Counted from the first letter of the stretch, positions 1 through 7,205 are shown. The stretch: DNA of 8,893 nucleotides from Geodermatophilaceae bacterium (GCA_013813215.1 JACCSC010000083.1:1-8893); one strand, 5' to 3'. Notes: generated by a model from the letters alone, not told the origin. Numbers and translations: made by a program.

Positions 1-509
1 GCATTCACCACCGCGCCGAGCGTCGCCGCGTGCATCCCCTTGGGCAGGCCGGGGCCGCTGTCACTGCGCAGGATGGACAGCACCTGGTCGACCTCGCCCT
101 GCCAGGCGGCCTCCGGCCCGGCGGCGATCCGGGCCCGGAACTCGGCGTAGCGCTGCAGCTTGTCCCGCATGGCCGCGAACGTGAACGGCTTGAGGAGGTA
201 CTGCCCCACCCCGAGGCTGACCGCCGAGCGCACCATCCCGAGGTCCCGCGCCGACGTCACCGCCATCACGTCGGCGAGCTGGCCGGCCGCCCGCAGGCTC
301 CGGACGAAGTCCAGCCCGTGCACGTCGGGCAGGTTGAGGTCCAGCAGGAGCAGGTCGACCGGCGTCGCGGCCAGGATCCGGCCTGCCTCGGCCGCGGAGG
401 GCGCCACCCCGGCGACGGTGAAGCCGGCCACCCGGCCCACGTAGCTGGCATGCGCAGCGGCCGCGATGGGCTCGTCCTCGACGACGAGGACCCGGATCGG
501 GTCGGTCAC
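1..509 (-). CDS. CitB/DctR-family response regulator, 3' end cut by window edge
   Basis: This is the cytoplasmic response regulator partner of the adjacent sensor kinase and probably controls dicarboxylate transport genes. Reading from GTG at 509, 169 codons are visible. The receiver domain spans about residues 5-120. It has the acidic pair E11-D12, phosphoacceptor D57 in LLLLDLNLPD, switch T85 and the conserved lysine in K107-P-F. After a linker helix, the visible C-terminus carries LPKGMHAATL, typical of the helix-turn-helix start in CitB/DcuR/DctR regulators; the rest of the DNA-binding domain lies outside the window. The GTG start overlaps the kinase stop (TGA, 506-508) by four bases as GTGA, which implies translational coupling in a kinase-regulator operon. 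No separate Shine-Dalgarno stands out. Family assignment is firm; the regulated target is inferred from the neighbouring dctA. Confidence 0.9.
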   Translation of the reverse strand, partial: MTDPIRVLVVEDEPIAAAAHASYVGRVAGFTVAGVAPSAAEAGRILAATPVDLLLLDLNLPDVHGLDFVRSLRAAGQLADVMAVTSARDLGMVRSAVSLGVGQYLLKPFTFAAMRDKLQRYAEFRARIAAGPEAAWQGEVDQVLSILRSDSGPGLPKGMHAATLGAVVN

Positions 510-2137
510 GCCGGTGCCGGCGCGCGCAGCGGGATCCGGGCGGTGAAGACCACCCCATCGTCGCGTTCGACCTCGATCCGCCCACCGGCCCGGGCCACCG
601 CCTGCCCGACCAGGGCCAGCCCGAGACCCCGGCCGTGTACCCGGGCGTCGGCGGTCTTGGACGACCAGCCCCGGCGGAACGCCAGCTCCGCCTGCGCCGG
701 ATCCAGGCCGGGCCCGGTGTCGGCGACCCGCAGCAGCAGTTCTCCGGCGTCCTCCCGGACCGTGACCGAGACCCGCCGCGGCGCGCCGGTGCCGGCCAGT
801 GCATCGATCGCGTTGTCGACGAGGTTGCCCAGCAGGGTGACCAGGTCACCGGCGCTGACGCCGGCCTGCTCCAGCACGTGCGGGTCCAGTTCGGTGTCCG
901 GCGTGACGACCAGGTCGATGCCCTGCTCGGCGGCGACCGCGGACTTGCCGAGCAGTAACGCCGCGACGATCGGCTCGGCGACGGTGTCGACTATCCGGTC
1001 GGCGAGCTGCTGAGCGGTGGACAGCCGCTCGGTGGCCAGCCGTACGGCGTCGTCCGGGCGACCCAGCTCGATCAGCGAGACGACCGTGTGCAGCCGGTTC
1101 GCCGCCTCGTGCGCCTGCGAGCGCAACGCCTCGTACAGCCGCCGCGAGGTATCCAGCTCGCCGGCCAGCTCCTGCACCTCGGTGTGGTCCCGGACGGTGA
1201 CGATCCGGCCCACGTCGGCCTCGCCGCTGCGGGCCGGGGCCGCGCTGAGCACGACGACCCGCTCGGCGGTCAGGTGGATCTCGTCGGTGCGCTCGCCCGC
1301 GGTGATCGCCGCGCGCAGCGCACCCGGGAGGTCGACCTGGTCGATGGGCAGGCCCACGACGTCGGCCGGCAGGACGAGCAGCCGGCGGGCCTCGTCGTTG
1401 GCCAGCTGGACCCGGCCCGCGCCGTCGAGCAGCACGATGCCTTCCCGCGCGGAGTGCAGTACGGCGTCGTAGTACCGGTACATGCGGGCCAGTTCCTCCG
1501 CACCGAGCCCGTGGGTCACCCGGCGCAGCCGGCGGCTCAGGCCGGCCGCCACGACGGCGGCCACCGCCAACAGGGCCAGCCCGGCGACGATGAGCGGAGG
1601 GATGGAGCGGGCCACCTCCGCTCCCAGGGCCGCCGTCGTGATGCCGACCGACACCAGGCCGACGACCTCCCCGGGCTTTCCGACCGGGACGACGGCCCGG
1701 ACCGACGGGCCGAGGGTTCCCGTGTAGACCTCGGTGAGGTTGTCCCCGGCCAGCGCCGGGGCAATGGTGCCGATGAAAGGCTGCCCGATGAGTTCGGGGT
1801 TGGGGTGGGAGTACCGCGTGCGGTCCGGCGCCATCACCACGACGAAGTCCACTCCGGTGTCGCGGCGGACCGCCTCGGCGTACGGCTGGAGCACCCGCGA
1901 CGGGTCCGCGGAGCCCAGCGCGGCCCGGACCTCCGGGCTGTCGGCGACCGTGAGCGCGATCGCCGTCGCCCGCCGGGCGGCCGCGGCCTGGGAGTCCCCG
2001 CGCGCGTCGAGGTAGGCCAGGGTCGCCGCGCCGGCCACAATGAGCAGCACCACGAGCAGCTGGGCGGCGAGGAGCTGGCGGGCCAGGCTCCACTGGCCCG
2101 GCCACCACCTCCTCCGCCGGGGCTTCGGGCTGGTCAC
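506..2137 (-). CDS. DcuS/CitA-family sensor histidine kinase (C4-dicarboxylate sensing)
   Basis: Membrane sensor kinase that probably binds external C4-dicarboxylates or a related carboxylate and phosphorylates the downstream regulator. With a GTG start at 2137 the protein has 543 residues, close to the length I recall for E. coli DcuS. Order: TM1 about 22-43; extracytoplasmic PAS/Cache sensor about 45-177; TM2 about 179-200; cytoplasmic PAS about 220-325; SPOB-type dimerisation helix with H343 in SQAHEAANRLH; HATPase domain with N-box N438-D445, DTGPG 473-477 and GRGLGL 502-507. Sensor residues R108, H111, F121 and R147 line up with the DcuS fumarate-binding R107, H110, F120 and R147. The frame stays open to a GTG at 2236, but the first 20 or so extra codons are Arg-rich with poor G/C third positions (TTG, TCA, CGT, TCT, CGA), so 2137 is preferred. 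GTG 2176 is also possible. No start has a convincing ribosome binding site. Confidence 0.9.
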   Translation of the reverse strand: MTSPKPRRRRWWPGQWSLARQLLAAQLLVVLLIVAGAATLAYLDARGDSQAAAARRATAIALTVADSPEVRAALGSADPSRVLQPYAEAVRRDTGVDFVVVMAPDRTRYSHPNPELIGQPFIGTIAPALAGDNLTEVYTGTLGPSVRAVVPVGKPGEVVGLVSVGITTAALGAEVARSIPPLIVAGLALLAVAAVVAAGLSRRLRRVTHGLGAEELARMYRYYDAVLHSAREGIVLLDGAGRVQLANDEARRLLVLPADVVGLPIDQVDLPGALRAAITAGERTDEIHLTAERVVVLSAAPARSGEADVGRIVTVRDHTEVQELAGELDTSRRLYEALRSQAHEAANRLHTVVSLIELGRPDDAVRLATERLSTAQQLADRIVDTVAEPIVAALLLGKSAVAAEQGIDLVVTPDTELDPHVLEQAGVSAGDLVTLLGNLVDNAIDALAGTGAPRRVSVTVREDAGELLLRVADTGPGLDPAQAELAFRRGWSSKTADARVHGRGLGLALVGQAVARAGGRIEVERDDGVVFTARIPLRAPAPA

Positions 2138-2286
2138 CTGCGGAGTCTCGACCCGCCGGTGCGGCCTGGGCAACACCTCGCGCAGCAGTCCGGCGGACCG
2201 GAGCCGTCGAGACCGCAATGAACGCAACCGTGACACCGGTCTCGTGGTGCCGGACAGTCCGCGCTACCAAGATCCCGGAGGCAGGC
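2138..2286. promoter_or_regulatory. Divergent spacer between kinase and dctA with two candidate operator palindromes
   Basis: If the kinase starts at 2137, this 149-base gap should carry promoters for both the kinase-regulator operon and dctA. I see no convincing -35/-10 pair on either strand. Two 5-1-5 palindromes share the same half sites in opposite order: GTCCG-G-CGGAC at 2188-2198 and CGGAC-A-GTCCG at 2251-2261. Their centres lie 63 bases apart, about six helical turns. They could be binding sites for the response regulator, but the half site is common in DNA of this composition, and known DcuR/CitB-type targets are usually more AT-rich. Treat as a hypothesis. Confidence 0.35.
2277..2281 (+). 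promoter_or_regulatory. Ribosome binding site of dctA
   Basis: GGAGG sits five bases upstream of the ATG at 2287. It fixes the dctA start there rather than at the in-frame ATG at 2218, whose extra 23 codons would read into the divergent spacer and have no matching site. Confidence 0.8.
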
Positions 2287-3681
2287 ATGTCCACTACGCC
2301 CGACGGCGACCGTTCCACGCCGCCCACGCACACCGGCCAGACGTCGCCACCCGACTCACCCAAGAAGGACCGGACGCACCTGCTCTACATCGCGGTCGTC
2401 GCCGCGGTCGGGCTCGGCATCCTCGTCGGCCTGGTCGACAAGGAACTGGGGATAGCGCTGAAGCCCCTGGGGACCGGTTTCGTCAACCTGATCAAGATGA
2501 TGATCTCGCCCGTCATCTTCTGCACGATCGTGCTGGGCATCGGTTCAGTGCGGGCGGCCGCCCAGGTCGGGCGGGTCGGAGGGCTCGCGCTCGGTTACTT
2601 CCTGCTGATGTCGACGTTCGCACTGGCCATCGGCCTCGTCGTGGGCAACGTCGTGCAACCGGGCCAGGGCATTTCGGTGACCCCGGGCGAGGTTCCGTCG
2701 ACGGAGGAGGCCAGCGGCACCGTCGATTTCCTGCTCGGGATCATCCCCACGACATTGGTCTCGCCACTCACCGGTGACAGCGTCCTGTCGACGTTGTTCG
2801 TCGCGCTGCTCGTGGGCTTCGCGATCCAGGCGCTGGGCCGGCCCGGTGAGGCGGCGCTACGCGGGATCGCGGTCTTCCAGCGGGTCGTGTTCAAGGTGCT
2901 CGCGATGATCATGTGGGCCGCCCCCATCGGCGCCTTCGGCGCCATCGCGGCCGTGGTCGGCGAGACCGGCACGGACGCCCTGAAGGCCCTCGGGCTGATC
3001 ATGATCGCGTTCTATGCGACCTGCGTGCTGTTCGTCTTCGGCGTCCTCGGCGCGCTGATGCGCGTCGTCACCGGGATGAACATCTTCAAGCTGTTCCGCT
3101 ATCTCGCCCGCGAGTTTCTGCTCATCGTGTCGACCTCGTCCTCGGAGACCGCCCTCCCCCGGCTGATCGCGAAGATGGAGCACCTGGGTGTGAGCCGGCC
3201 GGTGGTCGGCACCGTGGTCCCGACCGGGTACTCGTTCAACCTCGACGGTACGGCGATCTACCTGACCATGGCCTCGCTGTTCATCGCCGAGGCGACCGAC
3301 CAGCCGCTGTCCCTCGGCGAGCAGATCGGCCTCCTGCTGTTCATGATCATCGCATCCAAGGGGGCGGCCGGGGTCACCGGTGCCGGGTTGGCCACCCTGG
3401 CCGGCGGGCTGGCCTCACACAGGCCAGAACTCGTCGAGGGGGTAGGCCTGATCGTCGGCATCGACCGGTTCATGTCCGAGGCGCGGGCGCTGACCAACTT
3501 CGCCGGCAACGCCGTGGCCACCGTGCTGATCGGTAGCTGGACCGGCGAACTCGACCGCGAGCGGGCGCAGGAAGTGCTCGACGGGCAACACCCGTTCGAC
3601 GAGTCGGACATGCTCGACGAGCACTACGAATCCGACCGCGCAGAAGAGGCGCGCGGGGAGCCGGTCGCCTCGGTGCACTGA
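2287..3681 (+). CDS. dctA: DctA-type cation:C4-dicarboxylate symporter
   Basis: Inner-membrane secondary transporter of the dicarboxylate/amino acid:cation symporter (DAACS) family, 464 residues, expected to import succinate, fumarate and malate with protons or sodium. A polar Pro/Thr-rich N-terminus of about 30 residues precedes many hydrophobic segments. The family hallmarks are clear: the serine-rich re-entrant loop STSSSE at 282-287, PTGYSFNLDGT around 312-322, SKGAAGVTGAG, and GIDRFMSEARALTNFAGN with D393, R400, N404 and N408. By alignment with GltPh, R400 is the carboxylate-binding arginine. The GltPh aspartate that grips the substrate amino group is S397 here, which favours dicarboxylates over amino acids. 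The C-terminal tail of about 40 residues is strongly acidic. The gene is transcribed divergently from the kinase-regulator pair, the usual context for substrate-induced dctA. The ATG at 2287 is supported by GGAGG; a longer start at 2218 is unlikely. Confidence 0.94.
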   Translation: MSTTPDGDRSTPPTHTGQTSPPDSPKKDRTHLLYIAVVAAVGLGILVGLVDKELGIALKPLGTGFVNLIKMMISPVIFCTIVLGIGSVRAAAQVGRVGGLALGYFLLMSTFALAIGLVVGNVVQPGQGISVTPGEVPSTEEASGTVDFLLGIIPTTLVSPLTGDSVLSTLFVALLVGFAIQALGRPGEAALRGIAVFQRVVFKVLAMIMWAAPIGAFGAIAAVVGETGTDALKALGLIMIAFYATCVLFVFGVLGALMRVVTGMNIFKLFRYLAREFLLIVSTSSSETALPRLIAKMEHLGVSRPVVGTVVPTGYSFNLDGTAIYLTMASLFIAEATDQPLSLGEQIGLLLFMIIASKGAAGVTGAGLATLAGGLASHRPELVEGVGLIVGIDRFMSEARALTNFAGNAVATVLIGSWTGELDRERAQEVLDGQHPFDESDMLDEHYESDRAEEARGEPVASVH

Positions 3682-3692
3682 CCCTGCTCCGC

Positions 3693-3742
3693 GATGATCT
3701 CGGGGATCTGCCGGTCCTGACCGGCAGATCCCCGAGATCATC
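3693..3742. terminator. Perfect 23-bp stem-loop, probable bidirectional terminator
   Basis: Arms 3693-3715 and 3720-3742 are exact reverse complements, with a four-base CCTG loop at 3716-3719. The stem starts 11 bases after the dctA stop and ends 4 bases before the stop codon of the convergent DUF218 gene, so it can terminate both transcripts. Neither side has a T-run, in keeping with the U-tract-less hairpins often proposed as terminators in actinobacteria. The long perfect stem could also protect mRNA 3' ends. Confidence 0.85.
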
Positions 3743-3746
3743 CGCA

Positions 3747-4358
3747 TTAGCCGATCCGGTCCTCGGGGGTGGACCCGGTCAGCCGGTAGTAGAGGTACGC
3801 CGCCGTCTCCCGGAAGATGGCCCGGGCCTGCGTCTCCCGGGTGAAGACCGCCGGACCCTGCCGCGTCGGCGAGGACAGCGTGCTCATGCCGAGGTCGGCG
3901 GCGATCCGGTTCGCGCGCAGTTCGTGCCAGGGATCGGTGACGACGATGAGGCTGCCCCAACCGCGGTCGGCGTAGACCTCGGCGACGGCCTGCATGCTGT
4001 CCAGAGTGTTCGACCCGGTGCCGACCGGCACGATCGCCTCGGCCGGGACGCCCTCGTCCTGCAGCCACTGGGCGCCGGCCTCGGCCTCGGTGAAGCGGTC
4101 GCCGTCCTGCTTGCCACCGACCGTGACCACGGTCGGCGCGAGGCCTTCGTTGTAGAGCGCCAGCGCGTGGTCCAGCCGCGCCTCGAAGACGGGCGACGGT
4201 ACGCCGTCGTACTGCGCCGACCCCAGGACGAGGATCGCGTCGCCCGGCGCCCGCTCGTCGGCGCGGGCCTGCTTCCAGACGGCGTACGCCGTACCGCCGA
4301 CGACGAGAACCGCCGCCACGACGACGGCCGAGACTCCCCTGATCAACCAGCGAATCAA
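3747..4358 (-). CDS. Membrane-anchored YdcF/SanA-like DUF218 protein
   Basis: A 203-residue protein of the YdcF/SanA (DUF218) family; the biochemical role of this family is poorly defined, with envelope-related roles suggested for SanA. One N-terminal hydrophobic segment, about residues 8-27 with flanking arginines, is a likely membrane anchor or uncleaved signal, placing the domain outside the membrane. The DUF218 fold is shown by D40-A-I-L-V-L-G-S, R61 in the following helix, VTVGGKQDGD at 78-87, the glutamates at 91 and 93, GSNTLDSM at 115-122 and the VVTDPWHELRA block with H145 and R148. It ends in TAA. The start is TTG at 4358, overlapping the ppdK stop as TTGA, so it is probably translated by coupling to ppdK. 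A second in-frame TTG at 4346 is possible but would sit after the ppdK stop with no clear ribosome site. Function and the link to ppdK are unknown. Confidence 0.85.
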   Translation of the reverse strand: MIRWLIRGVSAVVVAAVLVVGGTAYAVWKQARADERAPGDAILVLGSAQYDGVPSPVFEARLDHALALYNEGLAPTVVTVGGKQDGDRFTEAEAGAQWLQDEGVPAEAIVPVGTGSNTLDSMQAVAEVYADRGWGSLIVVTDPWHELRANRIAADLGMSTLSSPTRQGPAVFTRETQARAIFRETAAYLYYRLTGSTPEDRIG

Positions 4359-7051
4359 CGGGAGTCGCTACCCCCACTGGCCAGCGCGGCGCGGCCGGCC
4401 TCCAGGCGGGCCACCGGCACCCGGAACGGCGAGCAGGACACGTAGTCCAGGCCCGCCTCGTGGAAGAAGTGCACCGACTCCGGGTCACCGCCGTGCTCCC
4501 CGCAGACGCCGATCTTCAGGTCCGGGCGCGCGGCCCGGCCGCGCTCGACGCCGACCCGGACCAGCTCCCCCACGCCGTCGACGTCCAGGGTCTCGAACGG
4601 GCTCACCCCGAAGATCCCGAGTTCCAGGTACTGCGAGAAGAACGACGCCTCGACGTCGTCTCGGGAAAAGCCCCAGACCGTCTGGGTCAGGTCGTTCGTG
4701 CCGAAGGAGAAGAAGTCCGCGGACTCCGCGATCTGGCCGGCGGTCAGCGCGGCTCGGGGCAGCTCGATCATCGTCCCGATCAACGCCGACAGCTCCACGT
4801 CGCGTTCCCGGCCGACCTCGGCGAGCACGTGCTCGGTCTGCTCGCGGACGATCTCCAGCTCCTGCACGGCGCCCACGAGCGGGATCATGATCTCCGGGAT
4901 CGGGTGCTTCCCGTCGGCCAGCAACTGCGCGGTGGCCTCGGCGATCGCCCTGGTCTGCAGGCGGAACAGCCCGGGTACGACCAGGCCCAGCCGGACGCCG
5001 CGCAGGCCGAGCATCGGGTTCTGCTCGTGCAGCCGGCGGACGGCGCCGAGCAGTTCGAGGTCCTCGTCGTGCGGCTCGTCCTTCTCCTCGGCCACCGCCA
5101 CCCGGATCGACAGGTCGGTGAGGTCGGGCAGGAACTCGTGCAGCGGCGGGTCGAGGAGCCGGATGGTCACCGGCAGGCCGTCCATCGCGGACAGGATCCG
5201 CACGAAGTCATCGCGCTGGAACGGCAGCAGCGCCTGCAGGGCGGCGTCGGTCTCGGCGTCGTCGTCGGCCAGGATCAGCCGCTGCACGTGCCGGCGCCGC
5301 TCGCCCAGGAACATGTGCTCGGTCCGGCACAGGCCGATCCCCTCCGCGCCGAAACGCCGGGCGCGCTGCGAGTCCTCGCCGGTGTCGGAGTTGGCCCGCA
5401 CCCGCAAGCGGCGGATCTCGTCGGCGTGCGCCAGCAGCCGGTGGACGCCACGGACCACGTCGTCGGCGCGCTCCGAGTCCGGATCCAGCGAGCCCTCGAA
5501 GTACTCCACCACCGCCGACGGGACGACCGGGACCTCGCCGGCGTACACCGCTCCGGTGCTGCCGTCGATCGAGATGACGTCGCCCTCGGCGTACCGCGTC
5601 CCGTCCTTCGTCCGGAAGGTCTTGCGTTTCACGTCGACGTCCAGGGAGTCAGCGCCGCAGACGCAGGTCTTGCCCATGCCCCGAGCGACGACCGCCGCGT
5701 GTGAGGTCTTGCCGCCGCGGCTGGTCAGGATGCCGCGGGCGGCGATCATGCCGTCGAGGTCGTCGGGGTTGGTCTCCCGGCGGACCAGGATGACGTCCTC
5801 ACCGGCGGCGGCCCACTCCACAGCGGTGGCCGAGTCGAAGACGGCCTTGCCGACCGCCGCACCGGGTGAGGCGGACATTCCCCGGCCAATCTGGTCTTTG
5901 CCTGCCTTGACGTCGAACTGCGGGAACATCAACTGCGCGAGCTGCGCGCCGGTGACCCGGTTCAGCGCCTCGTCCAGGTCGATCAGCCCCTCGTCGACCA
6001 GCTGCAGGGCGATCCGGAACGCCGCGGCCGGGGTCCGCTTGCCGACCCGCGTCTGCAGCATCCAGAGCTTGTTCTTCTCGACGGTGAACTCGATGTCGCA
6101 CAGGTCCCGGTAATGCCGCTCCAGCTTCTCCATGATGCGGAGCAGTTCGGCGTACGCGTCGGGCTGACTGCCTTCCATCTCGGCCAGCGGCAGGGTGTTG
6201 CGGATGCCGGCGACGACGTCCTCGCCCTGCGCGTTCTGCAGGTAGTCGCCGTAGATGCCCTGCTCGCCGCTCGCCGGGTCGCGGGTGAAGGCCACGCCGG
6301 TGCCGCTGTCCCCGCCGAGGTTGCCGAAGACCATGGAGACCACGCTGACCGCGGTGCCGAGGTCACCGGGGATCCGCTCCTGGCGCCGGTAGAGGATCGC
6401 CCGGTCGGCGTTCCACGACGAGAAGACCGCGTTGACGGCCAAGTCCAGCTGCTCGCGTGGCTCGGTCGGGAAGTCGCGGCCGGCGTCGTCGGAGACGATC
6501 CGCTTGTACGCCGCCACCAACTCGCGCAGGTCCGCCGCGTCGAGGTCCAGGTCGTCCTCGCTCCCCTTCTCCTTCTTGGCCCGGTCCAGCGCCTCGTCGA
6601 AGCGGGTGCCGTCGATGCCGAGGACCGTCTTGCCGAACATCTGGATCAGCCGGCGGTAGGAGTCCCAAGCGAAGCGCTCGCTGCCGGAGATCGTGGTCAG
6701 GCCCTGAACCGATTCGTCGTTCAGCCCGACGTTGAGGACGGTCTCCATCATCCCGGGCATCGAGAACTTGGCGCCGCTGCGCACCGAGACCAGCAGCGGG
6801 TCCTCGGGGTCACCGAGCCGCTTGCCCATGGCCTGCTCCATCGCGGCCAGGTGCTCGCTGACCTCGTCGTGCAGCTCGTTCGGCACCTCGCCGGTGTCCA
6901 GGTACACGGTGCACGCCTCGGTGGTGATGGTGAACCCGGCCGGCACCGGCAGGCCGAGGTTCGTCATCTCGGCCAGGTTCGCGCCCTTGCCGCCGAGGAG
7001 GTCCTTCATGTCTCGGTTGCCCTCGGCGAAGTCGTACACGTACTTCGGCAC
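4355..7051 (-). CDS. ppdK: Pyruvate, phosphate dikinase
   Basis: Cytoplasmic enzyme interconverting pyruvate + ATP + Pi and PEP + AMP + PPi, 898 residues, close to the usual 870-900. The N-terminal ATP-grasp domain has GGKGANLAEM from residue 20 (K22), SVRSGAKFSMPGMMET with R91, and GGDSGTGVAFTRDP. The central phosphohistidine domain has GGKTSHAAVVARGMG with catalytic H451; T449, two residues before it, matches the threonine modified by PPDK regulatory proteins. The C-terminal PEP/pyruvate barrel has LCRTEHMF with R576, GTMIELPRAAL, FFSFGTNDLTQ, and GVCGEHGGDP with acid/base C850. Relative to the Clostridium enzyme (H455, C831), extra residues lie between the His and Cys sites. The GTG at 7051 is chosen because the protein aligns from its first residues and GGGAG precedes it. 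The frame stays open far upstream, but that part is antisense to the transporter gene. The TGA overlaps the start of the DUF218 gene. Confidence 0.97.
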   Translation of the reverse strand: MPKYVYDFAEGNRDMKDLLGGKGANLAEMTNLGLPVPAGFTITTEACTVYLDTGEVPNELHDEVSEHLAAMEQAMGKRLGDPEDPLLVSVRSGAKFSMPGMMETVLNVGLNDESVQGLTTISGSERFAWDSYRRLIQMFGKTVLGIDGTRFDEALDRAKKEKGSEDDLDLDAADLRELVAAYKRIVSDDAGRDFPTEPREQLDLAVNAVFSSWNADRAILYRRQERIPGDLGTAVSVVSMVFGNLGGDSGTGVAFTRDPASGEQGIYGDYLQNAQGEDVVAGIRNTLPLAEMEGSQPDAYAELLRIMEKLERHYRDLCDIEFTVEKNKLWMLQTRVGKRTPAAAFRIALQLVDEGLIDLDEALNRVTGAQLAQLMFPQFDVKAGKDQIGRGMSASPGAAVGKAVFDSATAVEWAAAGEDVILVRRETNPDDLDGMIAARGILTSRGGKTSHAAVVARGMGKTCVCGADSLDVDVKRKTFRTKDGTRYAEGDVISIDGSTGAVYAGEVPVVPSAVVEYFEGSLDPDSERADDVVRGVHRLLAHADEIRRLRVRANSDTGEDSQRARRFGAEGIGLCRTEHMFLGERRRHVQRLILADDDAETDAALQALLPFQRDDFVRILSAMDGLPVTIRLLDPPLHEFLPDLTDLSIRVAVAEEKDEPHDEDLELLGAVRRLHEQNPMLGLRGVRLGLVVPGLFRLQTRAIAEATAQLLADGKHPIPEIMIPLVGAVQELEIVREQTEHVLAEVGRERDVELSALIGTMIELPRAALTAGQIAESADFFSFGTNDLTQTVWGFSRDDVEASFFSQYLELGIFGVSPFETLDVDGVGELVRVGVERGRAARPDLKIGVCGEHGGDPESVHFFHEAGLDYVSCSPFRVPVARLEAGRAALASGGSDSR

Positions 7052-7056
7052 GCGCT

Positions 7057-7061
7057 CTCCC
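7057..7061 (-). promoter_or_regulatory. Ribosome binding site of ppdK
   Basis: On the minus strand GGGAG lies five bases before the GTG at 7051. This decides the ppdK start, since the open frame itself continues for hundreds of codons upstream. Confidence 0.75.
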
Positions 7062-7086
7062 AAGAACGAGGCTGCTGGGTGGCCGC

Positions 7087-7092
7087 ACCCTA
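7087..7092 (-). promoter_or_regulatory. Possible -10 element of ppdK
   Basis: TAGGGT on the minus strand fits the actinobacterial TAnnnT pattern and would place the transcript start near base 7080, giving a leader of roughly 30 bases. No recognisable -35 box lies at the usual distance, so the call is weak. Confidence 0.3.
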
Positions 7093-7191
7093 CCCAGCCG
7101 CGGGAGCGTGGACGGCTCATCTTGCGAGTGTTCCGGTCAGCTGGACTGCACCAGCCCGAAAACCGCTGGGGAGGAGCGGCCCCCCGCCGAC

Positions 7192-7197
7192 TACCGT
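7192..7197 (+). promoter_or_regulatory. Possible -10 element of the MFS transporter operon
   Basis: TACCGT fits TAnnnT and ends eight bases before the GTG at 7206. Transcription would then begin at or next to that GTG (a leaderless message), or give a leader of about 24 bases for the alternative GTG at 7230. There is no obvious -35 box. A purine-rich GGGGAGGAG at 7168-7176 is too far from either start to serve as a ribosome site. Confidence 0.3.
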
Positions 7198-7205
7198 GCA
7201 GCCAC

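Noticed and set aside
2189..2202. Alternative inverted repeat TCCGG-CGGA-CCGGA as a small hairpin or terminator
   Set aside because: It overlaps the 2188-2198 palindrome, has only five-base arms and lies upstream of genes, so a terminator role is not supported.
846..2363. 505-codon minus-strand open frame overlapping the kinase
   Set aside because: It is an out-of-frame shadow of the kinase: Arg/Gly/Pro-rich, low complexity, no domain; the kinase frame has full domain structure.
4672..4686. Perfect 7-1-7 palindrome CCCAGAC-C-GTCTGGG inside ppdK
   Set aside because: It encodes the conserved LTQTVWGF region of PPDK, and codon choice explains it. There is no regulatory context inside the gene.
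4460..6113. Long plus-strand open frames opposite ppdK
   Set aside because: Antisense shadows of a highly conserved enzyme; no domain, no ribosome site, skewed composition.
6732..7205. Upstream extension of the transporter reading frame on the plus strand
   Set aside because: It is antisense to the N-terminal part of ppdK, then crosses the spacer with poor codon bias. The membrane protein clearly begins near 7206-7230.
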